Assembly: GCA_019925095.2 (NCBI GenBank)
Contig: CM034398.1
Location: forward strand, 12,291,001-12,355,000
Reading direction: 5' to 3'
Source of the DNA: Dendrolimus kikuchii
Lineage: Eukaryota > Arthropoda > Insecta > Lepidoptera > Lasiocampidae
Length of the DNA stretch: 64,000 bases
This document shows positions 1 through 11,167 of the stretch, in pieces. The notes under the pieces were generated by a model. That model ran no database searches. It was not told where the DNA came from and saw nothing but the letters and a program-made list of their open reading frames with translations. Both the position numbers and the translations under genes were made by a program. Position 1 is the stretch's first letter. Each line of letters begins with the position of its first letter.

Positions 1-1489
1 AACTACACCACCTAATAGAAAATAAAAAATGAAATGAAATCGCTAATATTTTAACAACATTTCGACGCTTTTATAAAATAATTTCTAATGGACGTATACA
101 AAATATTAAAAGAATTTCAGCAGGTGTTTAATCCTGCGAGCAAGCATTTTGTGTGTAATTCAGGGTCTCCAGTTAATTTGCACCGGGGCTAAACTGTCTT
201 GGGGCCAAAGTTTATTTTCTCTCTGAATGCGCCAGTGAAGGCAAAGTGCTTTGTTTTTTCGAAGCGTCCGCCTACGCTCGATTAGTCGTTTCCTTTTTTA
301 TTCTGAGACACGTACTAGCACTAAATACTTTAAATATACTTCAGTAGGTTAACTTCTGTCCTATTTATTTGGTAGTAAATGCTTTTATTTGCACAAACAT
401 TGTTCTTATGTCTGTTTTTCAAACTTTTGATAGTAATAAATTAGAATCAATAAAAGCGATTCTAATGCATTTATCTTACTAGTATATCAATTTGCCTGCC
501 AATTTCCGCTATCCCTTAATTTTCAAAAGTGCAAAAAAGCTGTTTTGGTGCCGAGCTGTTTATAGTAGCTATTTATGTCATTCAATCATTCTGTTTAATA
601 TATATAAATTTCTACTTTCTCTTTCGATCCCCGGTCAATATTCAAAAATGTTTTCGCATATTTTATTAAAGGAGACCTAGAAAACTTCTTTAACAGCAGG
701 TATCAAATTTAATATCTTTAGCCACAGTAGCACTTAATCTCTGAATTAGCTGTGATACGAAGACAGATACCTGAGTAAGAACATAAGGATTGATTTTTAT
801 CTTTTAGTATGAGAAGACTTAAAATGAAGAAGTAAAGAGATTTTAATTACTTGAATCAAACAAACTATGATTCACGTATAATTTAGCAAAACTGACTGAC
901 TATAATCCATATAATCGATGATTTGGATGTAAAAGTCCTCTTTAATACAGTATAGCCTTTGCAAAATGGACCACGTAAGAAGGATCAAAGCGATTATTTC
1001 CTGGTTACTTTATAAAATCACAGTATAAAATAATTACGCTGGCCGAGCAAGAAAAGTGGAACTGTTTTTACTATGTTAGGAAAAATGTAATTCGTATTTT
1101 CAGATAGAGTTGAAGAGACTTTTCCGGTCGTATTGTCAATAATCGTTTCCGTCATTAGTGACTGCATTTGGTATGTTCTACGTTTACTTTCGTTTTTAAA
1201 CACAAATTCAGTTTTAGTAGACTCCGGGAAGTCTTCGCAATGTCAAGAAGTTAGTGACTTCTGTGAGGAGCTAGGTTGGATGGAGTAGTCCCACGTGTAC
1301 TCTCGCACGCAAAATAGGCGCTACGTCGTTGAGTTGCGGAAACTGTTCGTTTACAGAAGAGAAAATACATATTTAATAGTTTTTATACGAACTAAGTTGC
1401 ACTGCAGAATAGTTCAATTTTCATTAATTATACGAGGTTTAAAGGCTCGTTAAAAATGTTGCTACACATAATCGCACTCAGCATCTAAT
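1..1489. other. AT-rich intergenic DNA, no gene seen
   Basis: Only short frames occur here, none with a recognisable domain or credible codon usage. A slightly more GC-rich patch at about 120-300 has no open frame worth calling. It may be old repeat or conserved non-coding DNA, which I cannot distinguish. Confidence 0.5.
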
Positions 1490-1841
1490 TTTTAGACTTA
1501 AAATCTGCACTGCTTTTTATCCTAGGAATCCCGCGGAAATTTTTCTGGGAATGATTTAAGATGGCCAGATTGACAAAATATCGATTTGAAATGCGATTTT
1601 TTCACGGATCGATAGCAAATTTTTGAAATAAAATGTGAGATAATTTTTATCCCGGGATTGCTGAGGGAATTTACCCGAGAGCGGTTTGAATTTTTTCGGG
1701 TGCATAAAAATTATCTTACTCCGACACAGTTTTAATTAAACGATAGCTTACATTCTTTTTTAAATGCTGCTGTAGTTAGTGCCCTAGGAATCTCGCGGGA
1801 ATTTCAAATCAAACGTGAACGAAGTCGCGGGCATATCCTAG
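1490..1841 (+). mobile_element. Helitron-like non-autonomous element, family B, 5'-truncated
   Basis: It matches six other copies in the window (14.3, 26.9, 33.3, 47.6, 49.9 and 58.2 kb). It has the family blocks with repeated ATCCCGCGGGAAT-like words, the GACGAAGTCGCGGGC hairpin region and the terminal CTAG (1838-1841) followed by T. A CTAG 3' end preceded by a short hairpin, with insertion before T, is characteristic of Helitrons. The first part of the family consensus is missing. Confidence 0.7.
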
Positions 1842-2565
1842 TTTGATATGAAAATCTTGATGTATGAACCCATTAAACAAGTGCACAGCATTTACAACTC
1901 AGTCGTTAATTGAATAATAAATTAATGACAAACATCAAATAGTCCTTAGTCCAATTTTTATTAATTAATTTATGTTAAGCATAATTCAAAGTGAATTTGG
2001 TCAGGAAATAGTAATAATAAACAAAATTAACAAACATAATTACAATAAAAGAAACGAGAAAATGAGTTAATAAACAAATGGAAGCACAGAATATGTATCT
2101 ATATATTGAGCCCCATGTTTAAATAGGTGGGTATCTCGATGTATATCGTAAGTAAATGATGCATAAGATACGGGTATTGTCTAGCCTACTGAGAACAATT
2201 AGAAATCCCTAATCCCTATTCTGTGTGCGGAGCGGTTCCGAGCGGCACACATGGGGCGGAAAAACGACTATTTCTTTTTATTTTCCTTAATTGCTCTGAT
2301 TGGTGCGACGGCACGAAATAAAGCTGCAATCGTAGGGATTTGTAGGCACAATCGTTTCCAAACGTAGCATTTCGTAGCAATCACTGATTCTGACTCGATT
2401 GTTAAGCAGAATCAAATCTATAGCTTTTTGGGCTTAATGGTTCTCACTTATCTTCGTCGTAATTATTTGAATAGCTGATTTTTGTTTGATTAATCTTGCA
2501 ATATTATTAAATGTCTTGGAAATTTACGTTATTATATCATTTATCACGTCTGAAATAATCTTATA
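1842..2565. other. Intergenic, no gene seen
   Basis: AT-rich DNA with a moderately GC-rich patch at 2215-2270. That patch contains a small inverted pair, TGTGTGC and GCACACA, around a GC core. There is no coding frame. Confidence 0.45.
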
Positions 2566-2790
2566 TCTATACTAATATTATAAAGCTAAGAGTTTGTTTG
2601 TTTGTTTAAACGCGCTAATCTCAGGAACCGCTGGTCCGATTTGAAAAATTGTTTCAGTGTTGAATAGTATATTTATCGAGGAAGGCTATAGGCTATATTA
2701 TATTTTCAAAAAAATTAGGGATCCTTACTAAAAGTCCAATAATGTAACCCAAGGTGTAAAAAAATGACCCGAAAAAATCCTTACACGGCG
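2566..2790 (+). mobile_element. Helitron-like element, family A, left part
   Basis: It begins TCTATACTAATATTATAAAG and continues with the family-A body (ACGCGCTAATCTCAGGAACC, then TTTATCGAGGAAGGCTATAG). After about 2700 it changes to sequence resembling the Helitron-like copy at 49.6 kb, so it is a chimera or a diverged subfamily. No clear 3' end was found. Confidence 0.6.
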
Positions 2791-3112
2791 TGCGCTGCGA
2801 AACTATTGATTATAGAACAAAACAATGTACTACCACTTTGCAGAACATATAATTGTCTATAAAAATATCGCGTAACCATATGTCTAACTATTGTAGTTAT
2901 CTCACAATAAGTGTTTTCTTTTATTTTTTTAAATAATTAAAATGCCGTCGCTTCAAAACCACTTTATTTTGTACCTTGGTATTAATCCTTATCAAAATAA
3001 ATTATTCCACTCGAATTCAATATCTTTCTAGAACTTTGAATTATTCAATTCGGACGTTTCATTCAAAACATATCGCGATATTTAAAATGTAAGTATTAGT
3101 GTTGTAGCCAAA

Positions 3113-3311
3113 TATACTAATATTTTTTGATCGAACGCGCTAATCTCAGGAACTACTGGTCTGATTTGAAAAATTCTTTCAGTGTTAGATAGCCCATTTA
3201 TCGAGTAAGGCTATAGGCGCGGAGCACCAATGAAGAATGTTTCAAAATCAGAGGGGGGTGGGGGGTTTGAAAAAAAAATCCACGCGGACGACGTCGCGGG
3301 CACAGCGAGTA
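3113..3311 (+). mobile_element. Helitron-like element, family A, degraded copy
   Basis: It has the family-A body and the 3' hairpin block (CCACGCGGACGACGTCGCGG). The terminal CTAG is mutated to CGAG at 3308-3311. The 5' end is degraded and starts near ATACTAATATT. Confidence 0.65.
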
Positions 3312-4124
3312 TAATATAATATGTTGTTTTTAGCTATATAATAAGTAAAAATACCTTGTCTTTTCGTGTAGATAAGTTTAATGTAACATTTATAGGTGGA
3401 CGAAGTAGACAAATACATACAATATATTTGATTTTAACAAAAGCTTGTGTTTCCAGTCAAATTAAAGTCAATTAAAAACTGCATGAAACTAATCCTTCTT
3501 ACATAATATCATATTATAGTACCTAGCGTTTATTGTATTATATTTTAAATAATAGTATTTACTTAATATTCTGTGATGATAGACGAACAGTTTCTAAATA
3601 TAAAATCCTGTTTGCTATATTAGTTTATAGACTTGAAACTACCAAACAGAAGCAATACCTGTTTTATAAATACCTAATGCAATGAAATGAAACACGTTTT
3701 TTCTTTATTATCAAATAGATACGGGAGATATTCTCGAAGTTCTTTAATTTCATTGAAAGCTTTCGCTTAAGGCTTAATTATCTCTATACAGGTAACGACT
3801 TTTACGTTTCCCGTTGATGTAACAATATATGCGTTCTATTGGGAACGTTCCGTATTAAATTAATTAATTGCTCTATAATGTTGAGTTAAGGGTATCTATA
3901 TATGAAATACAGTCCCAAATAAGATATACTTGTTATAAAACGTTTCTTTGTTCACTTTAGGAACTTTGTGATCAAATTTTCATTAAAAACTAGTGCTTTC
4001 TTCTTAAAAAAGTATTAAAGAGCGAACCTTGTACAGAACATAACTGCCAAGTGTTAATGAAGTCTGGATGAACCCCAATTTAGCGAGTGTTGCGGTGGTA
4101 GTATGGTGATGTCGGCATCTATAT
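3312..4124. other. AT-rich intergenic DNA
   Basis: I found no open frame, repeat boundary or RNA gene I could support. Confidence 0.45.
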
Positions 4125-4128
4125 ATAC

Positions 4129-4601
4129 TGTTACAACTTACGTTCCGACAAAAACAAATTCCACTTGCATATCTGTAAAAACACATTTTATTACCTGTCG
4201 GCATTTGAACAGATTGTAATTCTTTTATGATCGTCTTCTTTTGTTTACTTATTTATTGGCATACGTTTCTAGAGAACAGCCTATTGTTTTATTGTACTCG
4301 TTTTTGGCCGCTTGCGGCTGAATCATTAGCCAAGTGTTGCGGATTACGTCGACAGGCACATTTATATCTGTGAGGTATAAAACAACGGCCTGATGGAGAG
4401 AGAGGGCAGTTCAGCGACCACTACGATCAAGGCGTGACGTGTGTATATGCGCGTTTTATTGAATCATGACCTTCTGCATTACGTTTGGATTTGTTGTGTT
4501 CGGTAATATTTGTACCTGTGTTATACGTGTTTGTATATTTCTAATAAACTCTATAATCATTCCAACGGCATTTTAATTCGAGTCCCGCTAAACTCGTAAC
4601 A
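4129..4601 (+). mobile_element. Solo LTR of a retrotransposon (copy L1)
   Basis: It starts TGTTAC and ends GTAACA, as retroviral-type LTRs do. It is flanked by a 4-bp TSD, ATAC, at 4125-4128 and 4602-4605. Inside are a TATA box (TATAAAAC near 4377), an initiator-like GCAGTTCAGC about 30 bp downstream, and a polyadenylation signal AATAAA near 4544. This layout makes plus the sense strand. No gag, pol or tRNA primer site lies beside it, so it is the product of LTR-LTR recombination. The 4-bp TSD and TG...CA ends fit Ty3/Gypsy or BEL/Pao; the class cannot be settled from the LTR alone. Confidence 0.8.
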
Positions 4602-4837
4602 ATACTATTACTATTACTTCTATTGAAGAATAGAAAATATTGAAGTATACATAAGCGAAGCCGGGTTGAAAGTTTTATTATAAATATATATAGAAAAAAT
4701 ATTTTTCTTGTTTGGAGATATTTACGATAGAATTTTTACTCTATTTCTCTTTACCTACTATTTTACGATAAAAATTACTTTCTTTGTTATTTTTCATTTA
4801 ATGGTGCGATGATTATATTATTAACATTTCGTGTATA

Positions 4838-5075
4838 ACATACATACATATTATCATGCCTGTTTCACATAGGGGCAGGCAGAGACGATGGATTTCCATT
4901 TACTACGATCTTGACATATATCTTTTACTTCGTCTACATTCATTGATCACTTTATACATATACGTTTATTTATAGGTGCTTTTTACCTGGCCCTTCTTTA
5001 AGACATCTGTGATTTGATCATTGAAAGTACGTCGCGGTCTACCAGTACACGAACCTATTTCGTATTCCTATAATC
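4838..5075 (-). mobile_element. Diverged RTE-type LINE 3' end
   Basis: A short CATA-repeat tail on the left is followed by sequence whose minus-strand translation resembles the RTE C-terminal end (roughly KWKSIVSACP then a stop). It is related to, but not the same family as, the RTE at 29.8 kb. It lies between two solo LTRs and is an unrelated old insertion. Confidence 0.5.
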
Positions 5076-5270
5076 TGTCCTTAACATGAGGAAAATCGAT
5101 GTTCAGAGCTTTGAACAATACATAATTATTTATTCAGCTTTTCACAAATACGCTTGCAACATTCTAGGTATGTTTTGTTAGTATTTAAGTTGTATATAGT
5201 TTTAACATGTAACTACATTTGATACTATACTTACATGTAAATATGTTGTTTAGGATTCAACCATTCATAT

Positions 5271-5646
5271 TGTTACGACCTAGACGCCGACAAAGACAAA
5301 TTCACACCTGCATACGTGTAGAAACACATTTTATTACCTTTCGGCATTTGGACTTTTTTGTTTACTTTGTGTTTAAAATTTGTGATTAGAAAACAGCCCA
5401 TTGTGTATTGTAATCATTTATGGCAGTCATTAGCCAGGTGTTTCGGATTTAAAGTACAAACTCATTCTAGGAAATTCTATCCACGCGGCCGAGCAGATTT
5501 TGCGCGTGTTATTGAATAACGATCTTTTGAATTACGTTTGGACTTGTTGCGTTCAGTTATATTTGTATCTGTGTTATACGTGTTTGTATAGTTCTAATAA
5601 ACTCCATAATAATTCCAACGGCATTATAATTCGAGTCCTGCAACTC
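5271..5646 (+). mobile_element. Solo LTR, internally deleted (copy L2)
   Basis: It is the same family and orientation as the LTR at 4129. It starts TGTTACGACC and ends near CAACTCGT. The promoter part with the TATA box is missing relative to 4129-4601. ATAT precedes it (5267-5270) and ATAT follows at 5647, suggesting a 4-bp TSD if the last few LTR bases are lost. The AATAAA signal near 5597 is kept. Confidence 0.7.
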
Positions 5647-5649
5647 GTA

Positions 5650-6228
5650 TATTGATTTTTAGTTTAATCGATAACGCATAAAATGAGTTTTCGCTCAACT
5701 CATATAGTAATAATGACGTAGTAGTGGGTAGTGGGCAGATCGATAGTCTACAAAGGGGTGCTGGGAGGCGTTGGATTTTACTGACGGGATGCAATGAGCC
5801 GACCGGCCATTCAGATAGGCGGCTTGGAACTGCATTTTGCATGATATTAAACTGGAAAAAATAAAAAAAAGTATGTATAAAGGGAAGCTTGGGTACAACA
5901 TTATCATGGAGCGTAAGGCAGTAGCCAGCGCTACGCTTTGCTTTTTTAGTTTATTTGCACCAGTAATATTTCCCTTGTTCGTTCCACTCACCGATGGATA
6001 GAGTTTAAAAGGAAAAAATGACCAGACATTCTTTAATTTTATTCAGAGAGTATATTCGTGGACACAGTATTTAATTATTAAACGTTATTTGATAAAATTT
6101 ATTATACTGATATTAGACTGACCAGCTAAATTGAATCAAAGTGATTGAAAGGCACAGAACCGAAAGAACACGACAGTATGCGACAACATCGAATGACTCA
6201 ATTTTAAATTTTATGTTTATATGGATCA
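5650..6228. other. Intergenic with unclassified moderately GC-rich patch
   Basis: A patch at 5715-5840 has open frames on the minus strand, but none shows a domain or sensible composition. I see no start, splice or promoter signal that would support a gene. Confidence 0.4.
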
Positions 6229-6229
6229 C

Positions 6230-6325
6230 AATACACAATGCGATGGTGTTACAAATGTCCATAGGCGAAGGTAACCGTTTCCTATCAGGTGGGCCGTCTG
6301 CTTGCCTGCTGAACTCATGTAAATA
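6230..6325 (+). mobile_element. SINE-like family S1, 3' fragment
   Basis: It holds the last ~95 bases of family S1 (GTGTTACAAATGTCCATAGG through CTGCTGAACTCATG). At least a dozen related copies lie in this window on both strands. Fuller copies end GCAATAAAA. Confidence 0.65.
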
Positions 6326-9300
6326 AACATCACTTGAGTTGATTGAATCAAAATGCGGATATTACATAGATCCACCAAATTGAATTTATTTGTTTTAAAG
6401 ACACAAAACTGAACAAAATTGATAGACAAATGAGCTGTCTAATACTGGCTTTACAGGGGCTCCATTATTGTATTGTTTTATTATCTCTTTAGAATAATAA
6501 TTGGAAGAGATCGGTATGACCAATAAGGGCTCTCATCCTTGAATAGAATCTATCTATCAGCATATATTACCCTAGGTTTTGATTTACGATGAATTATAAT
6601 TTAAGGTTCTTAAAGAAGCCTACAAACTTACTCTAACTCAATATGAATAAGACCATAAAAAGTTTTCATTTATTCATGTATTCTATAAGTACTTTGTATG
6701 GCAGTGGCAGTTCATTAACGGCCATAAAAGAAGCAAATAGGAGTAACCGTCCGTTCGTGTTGTAGAATTAATCAGGACTCTTTATGCTGCGTTAACTTCT
6801 ATTCGGGCGGTGCGCTATATGCAGTATTTCATTTCTAAATACCTTTTTTGATGATCCTCCATAATTTGTTTTCGTTCTAATATTGTAAAATAACTTGAAA
6901 TATTGTTGTTTGTTTTTATGTAGCAATTTTGTACAAGTAACCTAATATAATCTATTCCATTTACATAAAAATACTAGTTTCAGCCACGACTTTGCCTTTT
7001 TTGTTTTAGTTTACGCACGAACTAAAAACTCCAGTGTAACACTAAAATACTACATGCTTCTTTACTTCCCACTAAAAGCTTCAATATGAATTTTCTAGTA
7101 AACATAAAAAATACAAGTCTTGTAAAGTTTGTCTGTGAATTTATCACGCAGAAAAAACAGAATTGATTTATATAAATTGTTATAATTTATGTACCTATGT
7201 TAATTCTTATGTTTGACTGTGATTTTAATTGTAAATATTTTAATGCAACTTTGAAATATTGTAATTATGGGACATTTTTTTCTGAACTAAATATAACATG
7301 ATATACAGTAGTATACCATGTTGTATTTTTACATAGATATAAACTAGTAAATTTCTACCCTGGAATAGATTAACGATCCTTTTGAATGTCGAATGTCGGA
7401 AGAATTCTAATGGATAATCGATTATGATCTATTAAATATTTTTATAAAAACGTCGGTGGGCAAACCCACTCATTGTATACTCCTAAACTGAGGACGTTAC
7501 ACTTGTAAAACGAGTAATATACAACAGACAATTCTAGTGCCGATCCCAGACGCCCAATGTATCAAAACTGTATATAATTTTGATACATTTGGGTTATTTT
7601 TTCAACCCCGAATAACACGTCAACGAATGAGGATGGTACTTAGCTGACGTTTTCGTGCATGAAGTCCAGCTAGGCCTAGCACATCACAGGTTTTTTAAGC
7701 AGATATTCGTTTTGTTTTAGCGAAACACACGTTGCAATATTCGACTCACTTCTACCGATTTTACCGCCCAACGCCATCTAGCGTTGGCTTTTCCAAAGCC
7801 CCGCTATGCGCGTGCGCGACGATATAATCGAGGTGAAAAAGGGTGCGCATTTTAAATTACTGGATTAAGTTACCACCCAGACTAGATTAAATAGCTAAGA
7901 GTTTGTGTACGAAATTTATACTGCCAGTAATCGAACCCATAACCTCTGTATTCTTATAATTGGGCTAATTTATTAAATTCGCAAATTTTATTATTCAGAG
8001 TTAATAAAAGAAATTTAGATAACTGTAAATAAAATTTCAGGTAAAATAAAAAATATGAAAGTAAGGAAATATGTAAATTATTTCATGAAAATATTATATG
8101 CACAGAGAATAAACTTGTGTAAGCAATAAGAGAGGTTGGGGATTCACAGATTGCGTTCCGCCCAACTATACTTTCGTACACAGTAGACGACGGCCGAAAC
8201 ATTTGCCAAACAAAACGCAAAGATAAACCAAATGGACGTAAAGACGGCCCATAATTTGGAGTGCTCTTTACCCTTCTCAGTAATTTGGAGATAGTAATCG
8301 TGCAGTAGATACGAGAGGATTCGCAGCGTGATTTACTGCTGTTGTCTCTCTAGTTAACGAGGGAAACTTTTTGCACCTCCTACGAGTAAGTACACGGTAT
8401 AAATTAGCCAAAGTGCGCACTCGGCTGAGCCTGTTATTAATGGATTTTAATGCGCAGTTAAAATTATTTTCATTAAGCGAAATCTATTTAATGAAGTTTC
8501 TCAACTCCACCGCTAAACTTCGCATCTAAATCTCGTTAACTCCATATTTGCTGTAAGACTTTAGTAATTAGTAAATTAGCCCAAGTTGAATCAATAGACT
8601 TTATATCGTATGAAATAATTCCAACAAGTATAAATGGTTTTTGAAATTTATGATGTCCTCGGAACCTTTCTATAATTTATAAAATTAAAAGTCAACTTTA
8701 ATGTAAGTACTTTCAGTTAACAGCATTTTCAGCTTTTTGAATGCGGCACGGCATTAAGATATAAAATATATAACTTAACAAAAATGTTTTAAATTAATTT
8801 TTGATTCTATCATTCTAATTAACTTTTAAAACTGTAATATAATATTATATTTAGGCAATATCTTTAAAGTATCGACTTTAAATTGCATTTCATAAATATC
8901 ATAGTTATTTATTCACAAACACACTTCTTGGATTATAATTGAGCTTCTTTTATAAAACTGTAATGTTGTCTATTAATTTTTAATGATCTGCTTTGGGAAT
9001 GAAATAAATAAGTATATCAATAAATTGAAACAAAACTATATATTCAATTTATAAAAAATATTTTTAAGCAGTAACATAATTACTTAGTATTCGTTATTTG
9101 GTCAAGTTTACACCAAATTAATAGCCTTTGCACATAAGTACAGATTTCAGTTCCACAAACACGCTCAATCGTTTAACTATCAAAGGCTTGTCCAGGTCAG
9201 AAACTCGGTTAAGGCGGGAATTGAAGACGTTCAGCTCGAAGTTGAAATGAGGGGTAAAAGGGGTACTCGGGGAAGGTCGAGATGTCGACTCGCTCCGCTT

Positions 9301-9705
9301 CTAGTCAGTCGACGCAATCTAGCACCGAACTGAGGGTAACTCTTACATTTACTGTCCCTTTCATTGAAATTTAATTTTGTTATAAAAATATTATTAAGAT
9401 ATATTTTAGTAGCAGTAGTTTATTATGGTAAATTTTACGTAAGGGGGGTTTCATCTGGGATAAAGTTAAAGATTTAGGCCATTTCACGCTGATATGGTGA
9501 TGATCTGTTTAAAGCGTTATTTGAGATGCGACATTGTTAATGATGTTAAATATTGACAGATAACCTATGTATAATGTTTATACACTAATGTGGTTATGCG
9601 TTAACGGCGTTATTATTAGCGCTTTAAATAAGACTCATTCAGCCACAACCTACATCTTTAACCGTAATGCAACTGAAGCCCCAGCATTGAAGTTAAATAA
9701 TTTCT
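6326..9705. other. Long intergenic stretch, no gene seen
   Basis: AT-rich DNA. A stem-loop with 12-bp perfect arms (7556-7567 and 7578-7589) lies in unclassified sequence. Near 7925-7945 a reversed tRNA B-box-like word (AATCGAACCC) may mark an old SINE. Two moderately GC-rich patches, 8110-8400 and 9180-9330, have no coding frame and could be conserved non-coding DNA or decayed repeats. Confidence 0.4.
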
Positions 9706-9835
9706 TAATAAAACTACGTTTTAACGGTTTTAAGCGCGGTAATTTATTTGATTTTTGTTTTTCCGTCGGAAACGTCGAAAAAACAAAAATCAAGTAAATT
9801 ACCGCGCTTAAAACCGTTAAAACGTAGTTTTATTA
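9706..9835. mobile_element. Palindromic MITE with TA target
   Basis: Two arms of about 58 bp (9706-9763 and 9778-9835) are inverted complements with almost no mismatches around a short centre. The outer ends read TAATAAAACTACG and CGTAGTTTTATTA, so a TA duplication flanking the hairpin fits a Tc1/mariner-type element. A diverged half copy occurs at 56076-56112. It has no coding capacity; both strands translate into mirror shadows. Confidence 0.7.
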
Positions 9836-10654
9836 TGTATACAAGTCGCGAAAACTTAAGAAAATATTAAATAATTTCTTGTTATTTTTTTAATTTTATG
9901 TTGAGATGAATAATAGTAATTATTCCTCAATGGTTTAACCCCATTAAGGCCATAACAAAGCTCAGAATATATAAGTCGTCAATCCCTTAAAGGTCCATGA
10001 ACTGTGAGGATCGGTATGCTGAGGTGACACTCCTCTAATTTCGTTAATTACGTGTATGGCAGCAACTCCAAAAAATTTTTCGCTTCCTACACTATTGCAT
10101 AGCATCATACACTATTTCATAGCCTCATGTAGACTACTACACCTTCCTGTAATTTTTTTTTATTAATATAGACCTACTAATGTCTGACAAAACGTGTGTG
10201 ATATATTTGTACAAAGACAAAACCATGTCATAAGGGTGGGTCGTCATGTCTTATTTTTACCAAAATCGCTACACAACTTTTAAAATAGTAGCGCCATTTT
10301 AGTAGCAGAATTTTTCTACTATTTTTAGGCCAAGAATATCTGGATATAGTTAAATAAAAAGCAGTTTTACCCTATAAGACAGTGCGACCCTTGACCGAAG
10401 TCAGGGTGCACATACGTGACGTTTCTAGCCTCTTATTAAAATGGTTTTCTAGGCTACTAGGGATATTAGAACGGATAGCAAGCATTTCTTTCGCCAGAAC
10501 TTAAAACAATATGATCAATTTTTGAACACTTAACTCATATAATCCTCTTACTATGCAAGGGCGACTCCGAGATTTCTTTCTGGGAGGGCTATCTATAAGA
10601 AGCATGCGTTCTCACTTTTGGGATTACCTATATTAAAAAGAAAAATATTTTTTG
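9836..10654. other. AT-rich intergenic DNA
   Basis: No coding frame, boundary or RNA gene could be supported. Confidence 0.4.
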
Positions 10655-10845
10655 GACGGCCTCTGTGATTGAGTGAGCTTAAGCCTTTGAAGGCCGAGCT
10701 TGCTGGAACGCAGAGGCCTAGGGATTAATTCCTGCCATGGTAAGTTTCGTAAACGAACATTCCTTTATTTACTATGCTTTGGGGCTCTGGGTGTCTGGGA
10801 TTGGTCCGCTGCATATTACCTATAACACAAGATTAACTTGTTTCA
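10655..10845 (+). mobile_element. tRNA-headed SINE (family S3), degenerate copy
   Basis: It aligns with the copy at 35815: a GATTGAGTGAGCT head, then GTAAACGAAC, then CTGGGATT and TATAACACAAG. The polymerase III boxes are eroded. Its 3' end abuts the MITE starting at 10846. Confidence 0.45.
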
Positions 10846-11167
10846 GGGCCATCCACAAATTACGTCACATGAATTTCATGATTTTTTGACCCCTCCGCTG
10901 TCCTTGTGACAGCTAGTCGTATTAGTGAGACCCTAGTGTGACATTACATTTTTTGTAATTTAACATCAAGAAATCATTAAATTAAAACAGCAGTTCTGTA
11001 GTTCTGTTTTATATATATATAGTTCAAATTTCGTGTTTTAAGGCTTAAATTATTAGATTTTGACATGTCATGTCATTAAATTTAGGACCCCTCCCACTCC
11101 TTGTCACACAATGTCACAATTCGTCGACCCCCCCTCCTTTACGTGTGACGTAATTAATGTATGGCCC
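10846..11167. mobile_element. TIR-bounded MITE, about 322 bp
   Basis: The ends are inverted: GGGCCATCCACAAATTACGT on the left and, read from the right, GGGGCCATACATTAATTACG. The core carries mirrored ACCCCTCC and CTTGTGACA / CTTGTCACA words. It matches a MITE type I remember as widespread in insects. No transposase is present and no TSD could be fixed. Confidence 0.65.

Noticed and set aside
4129..5646. The two direct LTRs read as one intact LTR retrotransposon
   Set aside because: The 4129 LTR has its own ATAC duplication on both sides. The 669-bp interval has no gag-pol or primer-binding site, and the LTRs differ greatly in length.
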